Shown: piece by piece, positions 6,160 through 14,036 of the stretch
Layout: every line of letters starts with the position of its first letter
How positions within the stretch are numbered: position 1 is the first letter of the stretch
From: Candidatus Aminicenantes bacterium UBA647
GTDB lineage: Bacteria; Acidobacteriota; Aminicenantia; UBA2199
Assembly: GCA_002299555.1 (NCBI GenBank)
Contig: DBOL01000067.1
Coordinates: 1-14,137, forward strand
Length of the DNA: 14,137 nucleotides
Direction of reading: 5' to 3'
Made by a program: the position numbers and the translations under genes
The notes under the pieces: model-generated
What the model was told of the DNA's origin: nothing
Databases searched by the model: none
The model's input: the letters and a program-made list of their open reading frames with translations, nothing else

Positions 6160-8658
6160 ATGAGAAAAAATAATGATCTTTATCTGCGGATCACTCTTTT
6201 TACCATCATAACAATTGGATTTTTCCTAAGGATAAATCACTGGTTTGATTTTCTCGGAGCGGACGAGACCGGATGGAAAGGCTTGATCACCTGGACCTGG
6301 GATTTGCATAAAGATCCTTTCCCTGTCCATTATTACCCACCTTTCTTCCTCTATTTGAATTTTGTTTTTTCACTGATCCTGAAAAAGCTTACAATTTTTC
6401 TCGGTATAATAGATTTTAATAATTTCTTTCAACATTCTGATTTCGGAATTATCTTTACTTTAAAGGCCGGGCGTTTACTCTCTGCAATCTTCGGGACATT
6501 TAACATTTACATGATATATATAATCGGAAGAGAGTTCTTCAATAAATATGTCGGACTCTCAGCTGCTTTGATATTGTCTGTATTCTGGCCTCATGTTATA
6601 GACTCACACAATTTCAAGTCGGATGTACTTCTTACGCTGCTGATCTCGGTAGTTGCATATTTTGCGTTAAAATTTCTCAAGACCAAAAATAAACTTCATC
6701 TGTTTTCAGCTTCGTTTTTTCTTGGTTTATCGGTAGCATCAAAATTCAATGGCGCATTCTTCGGAATAGCTCTACTAATTCCCCTTTTTTACCTCAGGAA
6801 AGAGTTCAGTATTTTCAAAGGGTTTTTTTATATTGCAGCGGGAGGTATTCTAGGTTTTTTTGTCGGGGCGCCGAACTGGCTGATCCATCCTGTTGGAAAT
6901 ATCAGGGCAACTTTGAAATACCTCAGAGGACTTTCAGATGAGGTCTTATGGTATGACCCATTCCCTTCGTCCTTTTTACTATACGGGAAGAACCTTCTTG
7001 AACATTTCGGAATAATACTGCTTTTTATTCTTTTTGTCGGATTGGTTGTCTCTTTCATAAAAAAAGAGAAAAATGGAATTCTAATATCATTGTTGATCCT
7101 TGTCTATTTTTTTCTCGCCGGTATGCAGAATTATCTGAACTATAGAGCCATCCTCCCATTGATCCCTCTTCTCGCCCTTGTGATCGGGAATATGATCTTC
7201 AGCGATGTTAAAACATATATCAGAAATGTTGGGATCAGAAAAATTCTTATAACAATACTTCTTATTCCGGTTGCCATCTATTCTTTGATCAATTTCAACA
7301 GGAGCTACAAAAGTTTTGACCTGCTAAAAGGTATTGCCTCTCACCCGGTCAGAGAAAGATCCGGGATCGGAGAGCCTGATTACTCTGCATATTATATAAG
7401 AAATCATCTTGGAGAATCCGATCGTGTTTTCAGAGAGATGTGGACTCCCCCCGGAAAAAGCCTTCGAAGGGTGGTTTTTGGAAGGGATATTACCAGTGTA
7501 CCGGAAAGGATGTTCTCGGGGACTGACAATTTCCGGTTTCTGTTGACTAGTTTCAGGACCGACTATATTTTGAAGAAAGCAAAGAACAATAAATATGTTG
7601 ATTCAGCAAGAAAAAGGTTGAAAAATTATCTTCCATTTTATAAAGTCGAACGTCCTGCAATATTTACATGGAGTGATGATATTCAATTCTGGTATAGAAA
7701 ACCTTACTATATAAAAGGGAATTTGAGATTAGATAAAGGTATGCCGCTTCCCCGCACTTATGTTCCACTGAGTGAGAATCCTTCTGTTCACCTTCCTCTT
7801 CAAAGGTATGAAAAAGATCCGTGTTACGGAGTGGTAAAGGATGGGATCTCAGGGAAATTCATTTTCTCATCAAAGAAGATCAGAAAAATAAAATTTAATT
7901 ATATTGGAAAAGATAAGCTTAAATTAATGTTTGATGTGAACGGGACGAAGGCAGTATCAATTGTTGATAAAAGTGCATACACCGGCTATGTGGAAATTAC
8001 TGCTCCGGCTCCACAAAAATTTAAAAACATTGCCATAAGAAGATTGTATGAAACTACTATCGATAAGGATAAGTTCAACTCCGAAATTTTTATATACAGG
8101 ATCGAGATCCGGTCAAATACAAGGGACTCGATCCCATTTACTTTTTCTGCGGAGTATGAAGGAGAAGATCCTGTTATGATGCCTTCAGAAAACAGATCAA
8201 CACTTTCACCAATGAGTGAGGATAGACTACCTGATCTGTTCAGTACAGACAAATCTCCTTTATGGGTAAGATCTTTTTTCAGAAGAACAGGTGTAGACCT
8301 GGTCCTTTTATCATACATAAATACTTTGAAAATTTATGAAAATAAAAAAGGATCTGTTAACAATATTGATACCGGATATCTTCCATCCGGAAAGGGGCAT
8401 TTCAGGTTGAATTTCTTAATTACAAAGATAGTTGACAATTCACTTCCGGGTAAACTTGCAAAGTTAAAGATCATTTATATCTCTGGTGCTAACAGAGAGG
8501 AGATCACTCTTGATCCATCAAAGGGAGAAACAGAAAAGAAAATTTCTTTTAATAATAATTCAGGTTTTTTCAGAATTATCAGTTCGGGAATGCGTAAATC
8601 AAACCTGATGATCAAAAAAATAACGATTGTTCCTGATTTTAAAAAATATTTAAATTGA
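6160..8658 (+). CDS. GT39/PMT-family integral-membrane glycosyltransferase with large extracytoplasmic C-terminal region
   Basis: This 832-residue GT-C enzyme would move a sugar from a polyprenyl-phosphate donor to an acceptor on the outer face of the inner membrane. Residues 1-380 are polytopic, with hydrophobic segments at roughly 8-25, 63-83, 105-122, 132-146, 157-171, 181-210, 221-237, 282-300, 306-320, 330-346 and 360-377. GT39 marks: the acidic pair Asp35-Glu36 after the first segment (ADETGWKG; Asp is the expected catalytic base), YYPPFFLYL (58-66), the loop SHNFKSD (149-155) and NYRAILPLIPLLAL (327-340), like the RYLLP motif of the family. Residues about 390-560 form the usual soluble tail. 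About 563-650 and 742-828 look like two beta-rich modules of unrecognised family and make the protein longer than many relatives. The ATG is the first start after an in-frame TGA and has no near Shine-Dalgarno. The stop is 13 bases from that of the convergent SUMF1-like gene. Donor and acceptor cannot be read from sequence. Confidence 0.88.
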   Translation: MRKNNDLYLRITLFTIITIGFFLRINHWFDFLGADETGWKGLITWTWDLHKDPFPVHYYPPFFLYLNFVFSLILKKLTIFLGIIDFNNFFQHSDFGIIFTLKAGRLLSAIFGTFNIYMIYIIGREFFNKYVGLSAALILSVFWPHVIDSHNFKSDVLLTLLISVVAYFALKFLKTKNKLHLFSASFFLGLSVASKFNGAFFGIALLIPLFYLRKEFSIFKGFFYIAAGGILGFFVGAPNWLIHPVGNIRATLKYLRGLSDEVLWYDPFPSSFLLYGKNLLEHFGIILLFILFVGLVVSFIKKEKNGILISLLILVYFFLAGMQNYLNYRAILPLIPLLALVIGNMIFSDVKTYIRNVGIRKILITILLIPVAIYSLINFNRSYKSFDLLKGIASHPVRERSGIGEPDYSAYYIRNHLGESDRVFREMWTPPGKSLRRVVFGRDITSVPERMFSGTDNFRFLLTSFRTDYILKKAKNNKYVDSARKRLKNYLPFYKVERPAIFTWSDDIQFWYRKPYYIKGNLRLDKGMPLPRTYVPLSENPSVHLPLQRYEKDPCYGVVKDGISGKFIFSSKKIRKIKFNYIGKDKLKLMFDVNGTKAVSIVDKSAYTGYVEITAPAPQKFKNIAIRRLYETTIDKDKFNSEIFIYRIEIRSNTRDSIPFTFSAEYEGEDPVMMPSENRSTLSPMSEDRLPDLFSTDKSPLWVRSFFRRTGVDLVLLSYINTLKIYENKKGSVNNIDTGYLPSGKGHFRLNFLITKIVDNSLPGKLAKLKIIYISGANREEITLDPSKGETEKKISFNNNSGFFRIISSGMRKSNLMIKKITIVPDFKKYLN

Positions 8659-8671
8659 TCTGAACAAATAT

Positions 8672-9430
8672 TTATTTTTCCGAATCTTTAGCACATCTGA
8701 ATCCGAGCCATTTAAGAGATCGCCCTGTGGGGAAGGGTGTCCGTGTGGAATATTTTATATCATTTCTAATATTGGTCCATGCACCACCCCTGATGATCCC
8801 GATATTCTGACTATTCCTGTTTTTCCCGATCAACAATTCTTTAGGGTAATCACCGGCAGTCCACTCGAAGATATTACCGATATAGTCGTAAAAACCTATA
8901 TTGTTAGGGGGGGTTGAAAAAACCTGAGAAATTGTTTTTCTCTCCATCGTAAAAAACACCCCCTTTTTTTCTTTATATAACAAGGACAGGTCAAAATGGT
9001 AATCTTTTTTTAATGCTCTTGCAGCAATTTCCCATTCCCATTCGGTGGGGAGCCTTTTGCCTGCAAATTCAGCATATCCTGCAGCATCTTTCAGAGTAAC
9101 TCCGGTTGCAGGATGAAACGGCATGACCTTAGCTGTATTTTTATCGAATTTCCCCTCCGGCCTGTAACCGGTTCTTTCTATAAAAACAAGAAATTGGGAA
9201 TTAGTAACAGGGTGTATATCTATATAAAAACTCTCAAAGGCCCTTTTCAAGGGAAAAGATTTGTCTGTAGAGCCCCGGTCTCCTGTAAAGTATTCTCCTT
9301 TTGGGATGAAGATCATTGATGATCCTCCCGGTTTGAGGGACCTTAGATATTGGGCATGATCTTTTGAGTTTTGATCTGATGCAGGAAGCAACATATACAA
9401 TGTGGCAATTAAGATCAATAATCGTTTCAT
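8672..9430 (-). CDS. Exported SUMF1/FGE-like domain protein lacking the catalytic cysteines
   Basis: This 252-residue protein has a signal peptide (about 1-16) and one FGE-sulfatase (SUMF1/PvdO-type) domain from about 38 to 249. Family marks: MIFIPKGEYFTG (39-50), FYIDIHPVTNSQFLVFIERTGY (68-89), HPATGVTLKDAAGYAEFAGKRLPTEWEWEIAAR (106-138), NNIGFYDYIGNIFEWTAGD (176-194), IIRGGAW (212-218) and GFRCAKD (243-249). In true formylglycine-generating enzyme two cysteines (human Cys336 and Cys341) follow the GGS motif and bind copper; here those positions read Asn220 and Ile225, so the oxidase chemistry should be lost. The protein is best called an FGE-fold periplasmic protein of unknown function, perhaps a binding or structural partner. 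It is the last gene of its run: ATG 9430 overlaps the stop of the hydrolase-like gene by 4 bases (ATGA), so translation is coupled. Databases are likely to name it a non-haem iron enzyme, but no iron-binding His motif is visible. Confidence 0.88.
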   Translation of the reverse strand: MKRLLILIATLYMLLPASDQNSKDHAQYLRSLKPGGSSMIFIPKGEYFTGDRGSTDKSFPLKRAFESFYIDIHPVTNSQFLVFIERTGYRPEGKFDKNTAKVMPFHPATGVTLKDAAGYAEFAGKRLPTEWEWEIAARALKKDYHFDLSLLYKEKKGVFFTMERKTISQVFSTPPNNIGFYDYIGNIFEWTAGDYPKELLIGKNRNSQNIGIIRGGAWTNIRNDIKYSTRTPFPTGRSLKWLGFRCAKDSEK

Positions 9431-10740
9431 AACTTTTTCAGGTATTTCCTCAGATAAAATAGGATCTTCTTCTGTTCGGAGCTTTTTATGAACCTTATTG
9501 CAGGACCGTTTTCCGACCTGGACTTTTCAGTATCCAGAAACTCACGGAATTTGCCGAAGTTCATCAACATAATCAGCTCTACGGGAAGTTCATTATTATT
9601 TACAGCTTTTATTGCGAAGTAGTGGTAGAAGCCGGGGAGTAGAATTGCGATCTTTTCAGGATCGATATCCGGATCATCTTTTAGAAACCTGAGGGCTCCG
9701 TTAACCTCCATATCACAAAGATTTATTTTAATTTTTTTTCTACATGCCCTCTTTGTATTCGGAGCAAGAACGGCAAACCCTTTGTTGACAAGGGTATCAA
9801 TAAGATCGTTATAATAGAGCCTTGTTTGTGATTCAGGGGGATATATCAGCAGAGCCGGAGCATCAGACCTCCCGGCAGGCTTCCTGAATGTCGCATTGAT
9901 CGGCATATGATCGGTTGAAAAAAAGGTGATCATATCTTTTGGATCAGGGTTCCTTAAAACACCATCAGCTTCCTCAACAATTCCAAATACTTCTGCAAAA
10001 AAATCTACTATATGATTCTGGATCCCGGGAATTTCATCAAAAACAAATGTGCCGTGAGCAGGGAGAGTGAAGGGGGTTTCGGTTTTTTTGATCAACAGAT
10101 TTCTTGACAGGGGATTCAGGCTCCGTGCGGTATATTCTTCCATCAGAAGATAATGGTTACCGTCTAAAATACTTGCAATGTTGAAAATAGCCAGATCAGA
10201 ATTCCTCGTTAGCCACTTTCTTGATTCTTCTCTCAGTATCGGTCCGGAAATTATTACATTTGCGATTATGTCAGGATTATTTTGTATTGCATACATCCCT
10301 GTCTCTACCGTAAAACTGGCTGTGATTATCCCGGTCTTTCCCTTCTCGGTATAGTCAAGAGAGCTTAAATATTCTAATGTATCTTTCAGATCGGTTATCC
10401 TTTTGGCACTGAGGTTTGCCTTCTGCCTGACAAAATTTGGAGCAATTGCAACAATACCTTTTTTGGCGAACATGGGGAAAAGTTTTAAAAAATCATCCCG
10501 ATTCCCTGATAGTTGATGGAAACATGCAACAGACGGGTATTTATTCCCCCCGGGATTAACAGGCTTTACCAGAAAAGCGCTCAACTCAAATCCATCACGG
10601 GCGTTAAAAGTAATTTCATCAATTACCCAGTCTTTTTCTTTCTTTATATTCAGATAAAGGAGAAGTGATGCAATAAAAAGAATTATCAGACCGGGCAATA
10701 TGAACTTAATTGAACGGCTCTTTTTTTTTATTGTTGTCAA
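9427..10740 (-). CDS. Membrane-anchored protein with two tandem alpha/beta-hydrolase-like halves
   Basis: This 437-residue protein has one N-terminal membrane helix (about 12-30) after a Lys/Arg-rich start, so the rest should face the periplasm. Residues 40-255 resemble dienelactone-hydrolase-type alpha/beta hydrolases: a DGFELSAFLVKP beta-hairpin, PSVACFHQLSGNRDDF (69-84), GIVAIAPNF (95-103), DLKDTLEYL and a nucleophile elbow at ITASFT (139-144) with Ser142, where family members have GxSxG. His229 in PAHG could be the catalytic His. Residues 268-395 repeat the layout: DMITFFSTDHMPINATFRKP (269-288), PALLIYPPESQTRLYYNDL, GFAVLAPNT (321-329) and ALRFLKDD, but the elbow reads ILLPGFYH with no Ser, so this half looks inactive. 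Start is TTG (10740-10738), sharing TTGA with the stop of the upstream sulfatase-like gene; its own stop overlaps the next ATG. A run of nine A lies about 9 bases after the start codon. Fold fairly sure; substrate unknown. Confidence 0.75.
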   Translation of the reverse strand: MTTIKKKSRSIKFILPGLIILFIASLLLYLNIKKEKDWVIDEITFNARDGFELSAFLVKPVNPGGNKYPSVACFHQLSGNRDDFLKLFPMFAKKGIVAIAPNFVRQKANLSAKRITDLKDTLEYLSSLDYTEKGKTGIITASFTVETGMYAIQNNPDIIANVIISGPILREESRKWLTRNSDLAIFNIASILDGNHYLLMEEYTARSLNPLSRNLLIKKTETPFTLPAHGTFVFDEIPGIQNHIVDFFAEVFGIVEEADGVLRNPDPKDMITFFSTDHMPINATFRKPAGRSDAPALLIYPPESQTRLYYNDLIDTLVNKGFAVLAPNTKRACRKKIKINLCDMEVNGALRFLKDDPDIDPEKIAILLPGFYHYFAIKAVNNNELPVELIMLMNFGKFREFLDTEKSRSENGPAIRFIKSSEQKKILFYLRKYLKKL

Positions 10741-12086
10741 TTTCCGATATATCCCAGGGTCTCCAACTTTTTCTTTTCTTCAGCTGTTAGATTCGTTTTT
10801 TGGGAGATGTGTTTGTTATCCTCAATCATCCGGATATATCTCTTCAGTATTTTAAACATGCTGAAGAACATTTTCTTGTTTGAATTAAACTTATTGCTCT
10901 TTTCCGGTTTGTCCCCATTAAGATCATATAGTTCAAATTTATTATTTTCAAAATCCTTTATCAATTTCCAGCCTTTGTGGACTATTGCACATTGATTATA
11001 GAGAGTATCATATTTTTTTTCGTTAACCTCCATAAAGATCGTTTCCGACCCTTTCTCATCAAGAATACTGGTACCTCTGAACGATGCGGGGATATTGATC
11101 CCGGCAACATCCAGGATTGTGGGTGAAATATCAATATTTGAGAAGGATGGCCGAATATTCACACTTGGTTCAAATTTCCCCGGCAGTTTTAGAATGAATG
11201 GAATTTTAGTCTGCTCATCGAACAATGACTGACCGTGACCCAGTGTTCCCCGTTCTCCGAATTCTTCTCCATGATCAGAAACTATTACAATAAGTGTGTT
11301 TTCGTAAAGACCCTGCTCCTTAAGTTTTTCGATCACCCTTTTTATATGAATGTCGGTAAATCTGATCTCACTCCTGTAGCACTCCTTAAAGTATTCAAGA
11401 TCATTTTGAGAGAAGAGGTTCTCTTTAATTATTTCTGCTTTTTTAGCCTCATTTTCATCAGGAAGAAAAGGCCCTTTGTAAGAGGATCTGTTCTCGTGAT
11501 CAACATACCGGTAATGGGGGTCGAAATAGTGGAGGAACATGAAAAAGGGTTTCTCTTTATTTTCATCAATTATCTTAATTGCCTCTGCCGTGACTATCGG
11601 TGAGGTTACAGAGAACAGATTATTGTCTGAAGAATCAATTTTCTCCAGATATGTGTCAAATCCCTGTCCGAGGCCGTATTTTTTTTTCAGAAATATATGG
11701 GTTATAACACCATGTGTCCTGTATCCATTCTCCTTTAAGACCTCTGCAAGGGTAATGAATTTTTCGTCGATCTTAGAATTTCTTTTTACAACACCTATCT
11801 CAGAAGGGAATTTAGATGTGATCATTGATGATATTGACGGGAGTGTCCAGGGAGCATTAGAATAAGACGTTCCGAAATATGCAGAATTATTTTTAAATAA
11901 TTTTTTCAATGCGGGAGTCTCTCCTGCCACATCATCTCCCATATGAGAATGATCAGCTCTTAACGTGTCAATTATTATAAAGACAATGTTTGGAGGAGGA
12001 TCTTTTCTGAAGATCATTGATCCGATGATGATAACAACGATTATTAACAATACTGCAAAGATTGATTTTTTTACTGATGATCTCAT
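10737..12086 (-). CDS. Membrane-anchored sulfatase/alkaline-phosphatase superfamily protein with Thr nucleophile
   Basis: This 449-residue protein has an N-terminal membrane anchor (about 8-25) and a periplasmic sulfatase-fold domain from about 32 to 385. The first strand NIVFIIIDTLRADH (33-46) gives metal ligand Asp40; the nucleophile region APWTLPSISSM (78-88) has Thr81 where sulfatases have Cys or Ser; LHYFDPHYRY (185-194), SDHGEEFGE (270-278) with Asp271-His272, and LGHGQSLFDE (282-291) with His284 supply further ligands. Cys/Ser-x-Pro-x-Arg is absent (T-L-P-S-I here), so formylglycine cannot form. Thr is the nucleophile in phosphoethanolamine and phosphoglycerol transferases of the same superfamily, so phospho-transfer or phosphodiester hydrolysis is more likely than sulfate-ester cleavage. 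The chain ends LETLGYIGN, a tail shared in form with the upstream paralogue. ATG 12086 has only a weak Shine-Dalgarno; a stop lies 24 bases upstream in frame with no other start between. It is the first of three overlapping genes. Confidence 0.88.
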   Translation of the reverse strand: MRSSVKKSIFAVLLIIVVIIIGSMIFRKDPPPNIVFIIIDTLRADHSHMGDDVAGETPALKKLFKNNSAYFGTSYSNAPWTLPSISSMITSKFPSEIGVVKRNSKIDEKFITLAEVLKENGYRTHGVITHIFLKKKYGLGQGFDTYLEKIDSSDNNLFSVTSPIVTAEAIKIIDENKEKPFFMFLHYFDPHYRYVDHENRSSYKGPFLPDENEAKKAEIIKENLFSQNDLEYFKECYRSEIRFTDIHIKRVIEKLKEQGLYENTLIVIVSDHGEEFGERGTLGHGQSLFDEQTKIPFILKLPGKFEPSVNIRPSFSNIDISPTILDVAGINIPASFRGTSILDEKGSETIFMEVNEKKYDTLYNQCAIVHKGWKLIKDFENNKFELYDLNGDKPEKSNKFNSNKKMFFSMFKILKRYIRMIEDNKHISQKTNLTAEEKKKLETLGYIGN

Positions 12087-12124
12087 ATTAGAACTCTTGT
12101 TTTTACCCTTTTATCTACTGAAAT

Positions 12125-12153
12125 AATATATCATAGTGATATTGCCGAATCAA
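12125..12153 (-). promoter_or_regulatory. Predicted promoter for the three overlapping genes 12086-8672
   Basis: Read leftward: TTGATT (12153-12148), a spacer of exactly 17 bases, then TATATT (12130-12125), preceded by TGA to form an extended -10. The predicted start of transcription is near 12118, giving a leader of about 31 bases. The -35 hexamer is identical to that proposed for the barrel genes. It lies in the 90-base gap behind the lipoprotein gene, so the three genes may be transcribed on their own as well as by read-through. Confidence 0.55.
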
Positions 12154-12176
12154 GTCCTGTAGGCATGGATCAGCTC

Positions 12177-14036
12177 TTATAAATAACCCAGTGTTTTCAG
12201 CTTCTCTATGTCTTTGTCAGTTACTTTCAGAGGGACACCTTTCACCTTGTTTGCAAAGACCTTCCGTTTTATCCGGGTTATCTTTCTTTCAAGATCTGAT
12301 ATTATATTCTTCAGCTCGGGATCTCCGTAAAGATCGTTCTTTTCTGAAAAATCATTTTCAAGATCGTAAAGTTCATATTCTTTATGATCAGGGAGAGGGA
12401 ATTTTGAATAAAATGAGTTCATGTTATCAGAATATTTAAAATTATAGATAAGTTTATATTTCCCGTTGATCACAGATATCATCTGAGGTACTTGGGCTTT
12501 TTTTATTTTTGATCCGGTATGGATGAGGAGCGATTCAATATCGCGGTTATTTTTATAATTTCCGGAATCTTTCAGCAGTGGAAGAAGTGATATCCCGTCA
12601 GTAGTAAATTCGTAAGAGACATCGAGATAGTCAAGGATAGTAGGCAGAACATCTATTATAGAGCAATTTTGAGTGATCTTTTTCCCTTTGTATTCTCCCG
12701 AAGGGAATTTTATAAGAAGGGGGACATGTATAGTTTCGTTATAGAGGTTGTTCCCGTGTCCCCAGGTCCCATGATCAAAGAATTCCTCTCCATGATCAGA
12801 CATAAAAATTATTAAAGAATTCTCGTAAATCCCTGATCTTTTTAATGCGTCGATGAAGTATCCGAACCAGTGATCAAAAAACTCAAGCTCTGCATTGTAA
12901 GAAGATATGATCCCGCTTCTCTGTTTTTCACTACGGGGCCGGTATGTGAATTGACGATCATGGTCTGCAAGTTTGTATGGAAATGAGAAGCCGGTGGTAT
13001 GTTCTTTTATGTGTTTACTGTCTGAAAATTCAAGCCCCGGATGCAGTCTGAACGGGCTGTGGACCTGATATGTATGAAGGAAGGAGAAAATATTATTAAA
13101 CCCTTTCAGATCAGAAATTTTTGCTGCATGTTCGAACATTTTTTTTGAAAAGTTTTTTGCTCTCCATTTTCTCGAAGAATACCTGTCGAATCCTCTGAAG
13201 AAGCCGTATTTGTATTTTACGAACATTCCTTCATTAACACTTGTTATTAATCTATCCTCAGATAATTCCTCTGTTAGCATAGGGATATCCTCAGACAATC
13301 TCAGCTCTTTTGAATAAACACCATGATTATAAATATTCCTGGCTGTGAAGAGGGATATATGGGACGGAAGTGTCCAGCTGGTCGTTGAAAAACATTTTTC
13401 AAAGACTGCACAATCTTCAGAAAAATCTGTTATGTTTTTACTTACATTACCTGTATGACCATAAGTGCCCAGGTGGTCTGCTCTTAAAGTGTCTGCAAGA
13501 ATAAGAAATACAGGGTTTTTGTTGCTTGTCTTCAGATAGATCGGTTCGGTCATAAATATCTGCGCATTTCCGTTAAGATCAACGGATATTGATGTGGAAG
13601 CTGTCAGATGCACAACCTGATTGAATGTCACAGCACTGTTGAAGCCTGAAAATTCACGTAGCAGTTTATCTCCATTGCCGGAATTCAGGGTGATCCGGAT
13701 CTTCAGGTCCGGATCTGTGGCCCTTTTGAAATGTCCAATGGTAAAATAAACTGTAGCCTCACCCTTTATCTCCGGCTTGAACACTATTGATTTGGTTCCG
13801 TTGATCTTATAATATTTAGATCTGAATGTTGTTTTTTCCCTTTGAGCAAAATGATATCTTGATTGAGTGTTCCTGCCTAACAGAGGTTCGATCCCTTTAT
13901 AATCTTTTGTTTCAGATTCAGTTAGTTCGAGTTTTCCCCTTTCGAAAACCTCACTATTTTCTGAGCAGCTTATAAGCAGAGAGAGCAAAACTATCGGGAG
14001 AAGCCATTTGTAAACCCAAAAAGAATATTTACTCAT
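12177..14036 (-). CDS. Sulfatase/alkaline-phosphatase superfamily lipoprotein with Thr nucleophile and N-terminal beta domain
   Basis: This 619-residue protein has a lipoprotein signal: hydrophobic 11-22, then lipobox LLIS-Cys24, with Ser after the Cys, which in many diderms does not block export to the outer membrane. Residues about 35-170 form a beta-rich domain of unrecognised family, with strands such as ATVYFTI and LKIRITLNSG. The catalytic domain begins at NPVFLILADTLRADHLGTYG (174-193): metal ligand Asp182; nucleophile region TTSWTLPSHISLFTA (218-232) with Thr222; HTYQVHSPF (321-329); SDHGEEFFD (413-421) with Asp414-His415; WGHGNNLYNE (425-434) with His427. As in the neighbouring paralogue there is no Cys/Ser for formylglycine, so a Thr-based phospho-transferase or hydrolase is favoured over a sulfatase. 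The chain ends EKLKTLGYL. GGAGG lies 4 bases before the ATG, and an in-frame TAA directly precedes it, fixing the start. The gap to the next gene is 90 bases. Substrate unknown. Confidence 0.88.
   Translation of the reverse strand: MSKYSFWVYKWLLPIVLLSLLISCSENSEVFERGKLELTESETKDYKGIEPLLGRNTQSRYHFAQREKTTFRSKYYKINGTKSIVFKPEIKGEATVYFTIGHFKRATDPDLKIRITLNSGNGDKLLREFSGFNSAVTFNQVVHLTASTSISVDLNGNAQIFMTEPIYLKTSNKNPVFLILADTLRADHLGTYGHTGNVSKNITDFSEDCAVFEKCFSTTSWTLPSHISLFTARNIYNHGVYSKELRLSEDIPMLTEELSEDRLITSVNEGMFVKYKYGFFRGFDRYSSRKWRAKNFSKKMFEHAAKISDLKGFNNIFSFLHTYQVHSPFRLHPGLEFSDSKHIKEHTTGFSFPYKLADHDRQFTYRPRSEKQRSGIISSYNAELEFFDHWFGYFIDALKRSGIYENSLIIFMSDHGEEFFDHGTWGHGNNLYNETIHVPLLIKFPSGEYKGKKITQNCSIIDVLPTILDYLDVSYEFTTDGISLLPLLKDSGNYKNNRDIESLLIHTGSKIKKAQVPQMISVINGKYKLIYNFKYSDNMNSFYSKFPLPDHKEYELYDLENDFSEKNDLYGDPELKNIISDLERKITRIKRKVFANKVKGVPLKVTDKDIEKLKTLGYL

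Noticed and set aside
8641..8679. Bidirectional terminator between the convergent glycosyltransferase and SUMF1-like genes (AAATATTT at 8644-8651 and 8666-8673, with A- and T-runs outside)
   Set aside because: The stem is eight A/T pairs only with a 14-base loop. Each arm is itself palindromic, so the match is cheap in AT-rich DNA and the hairpin would be unstable.
8672..9430. Functional formylglycine-generating enzyme serving the nearby sulfatase-like proteins
   Set aside because: The two copper-binding cysteines are absent, and neither target protein has the Cys or Ser substrate residue.
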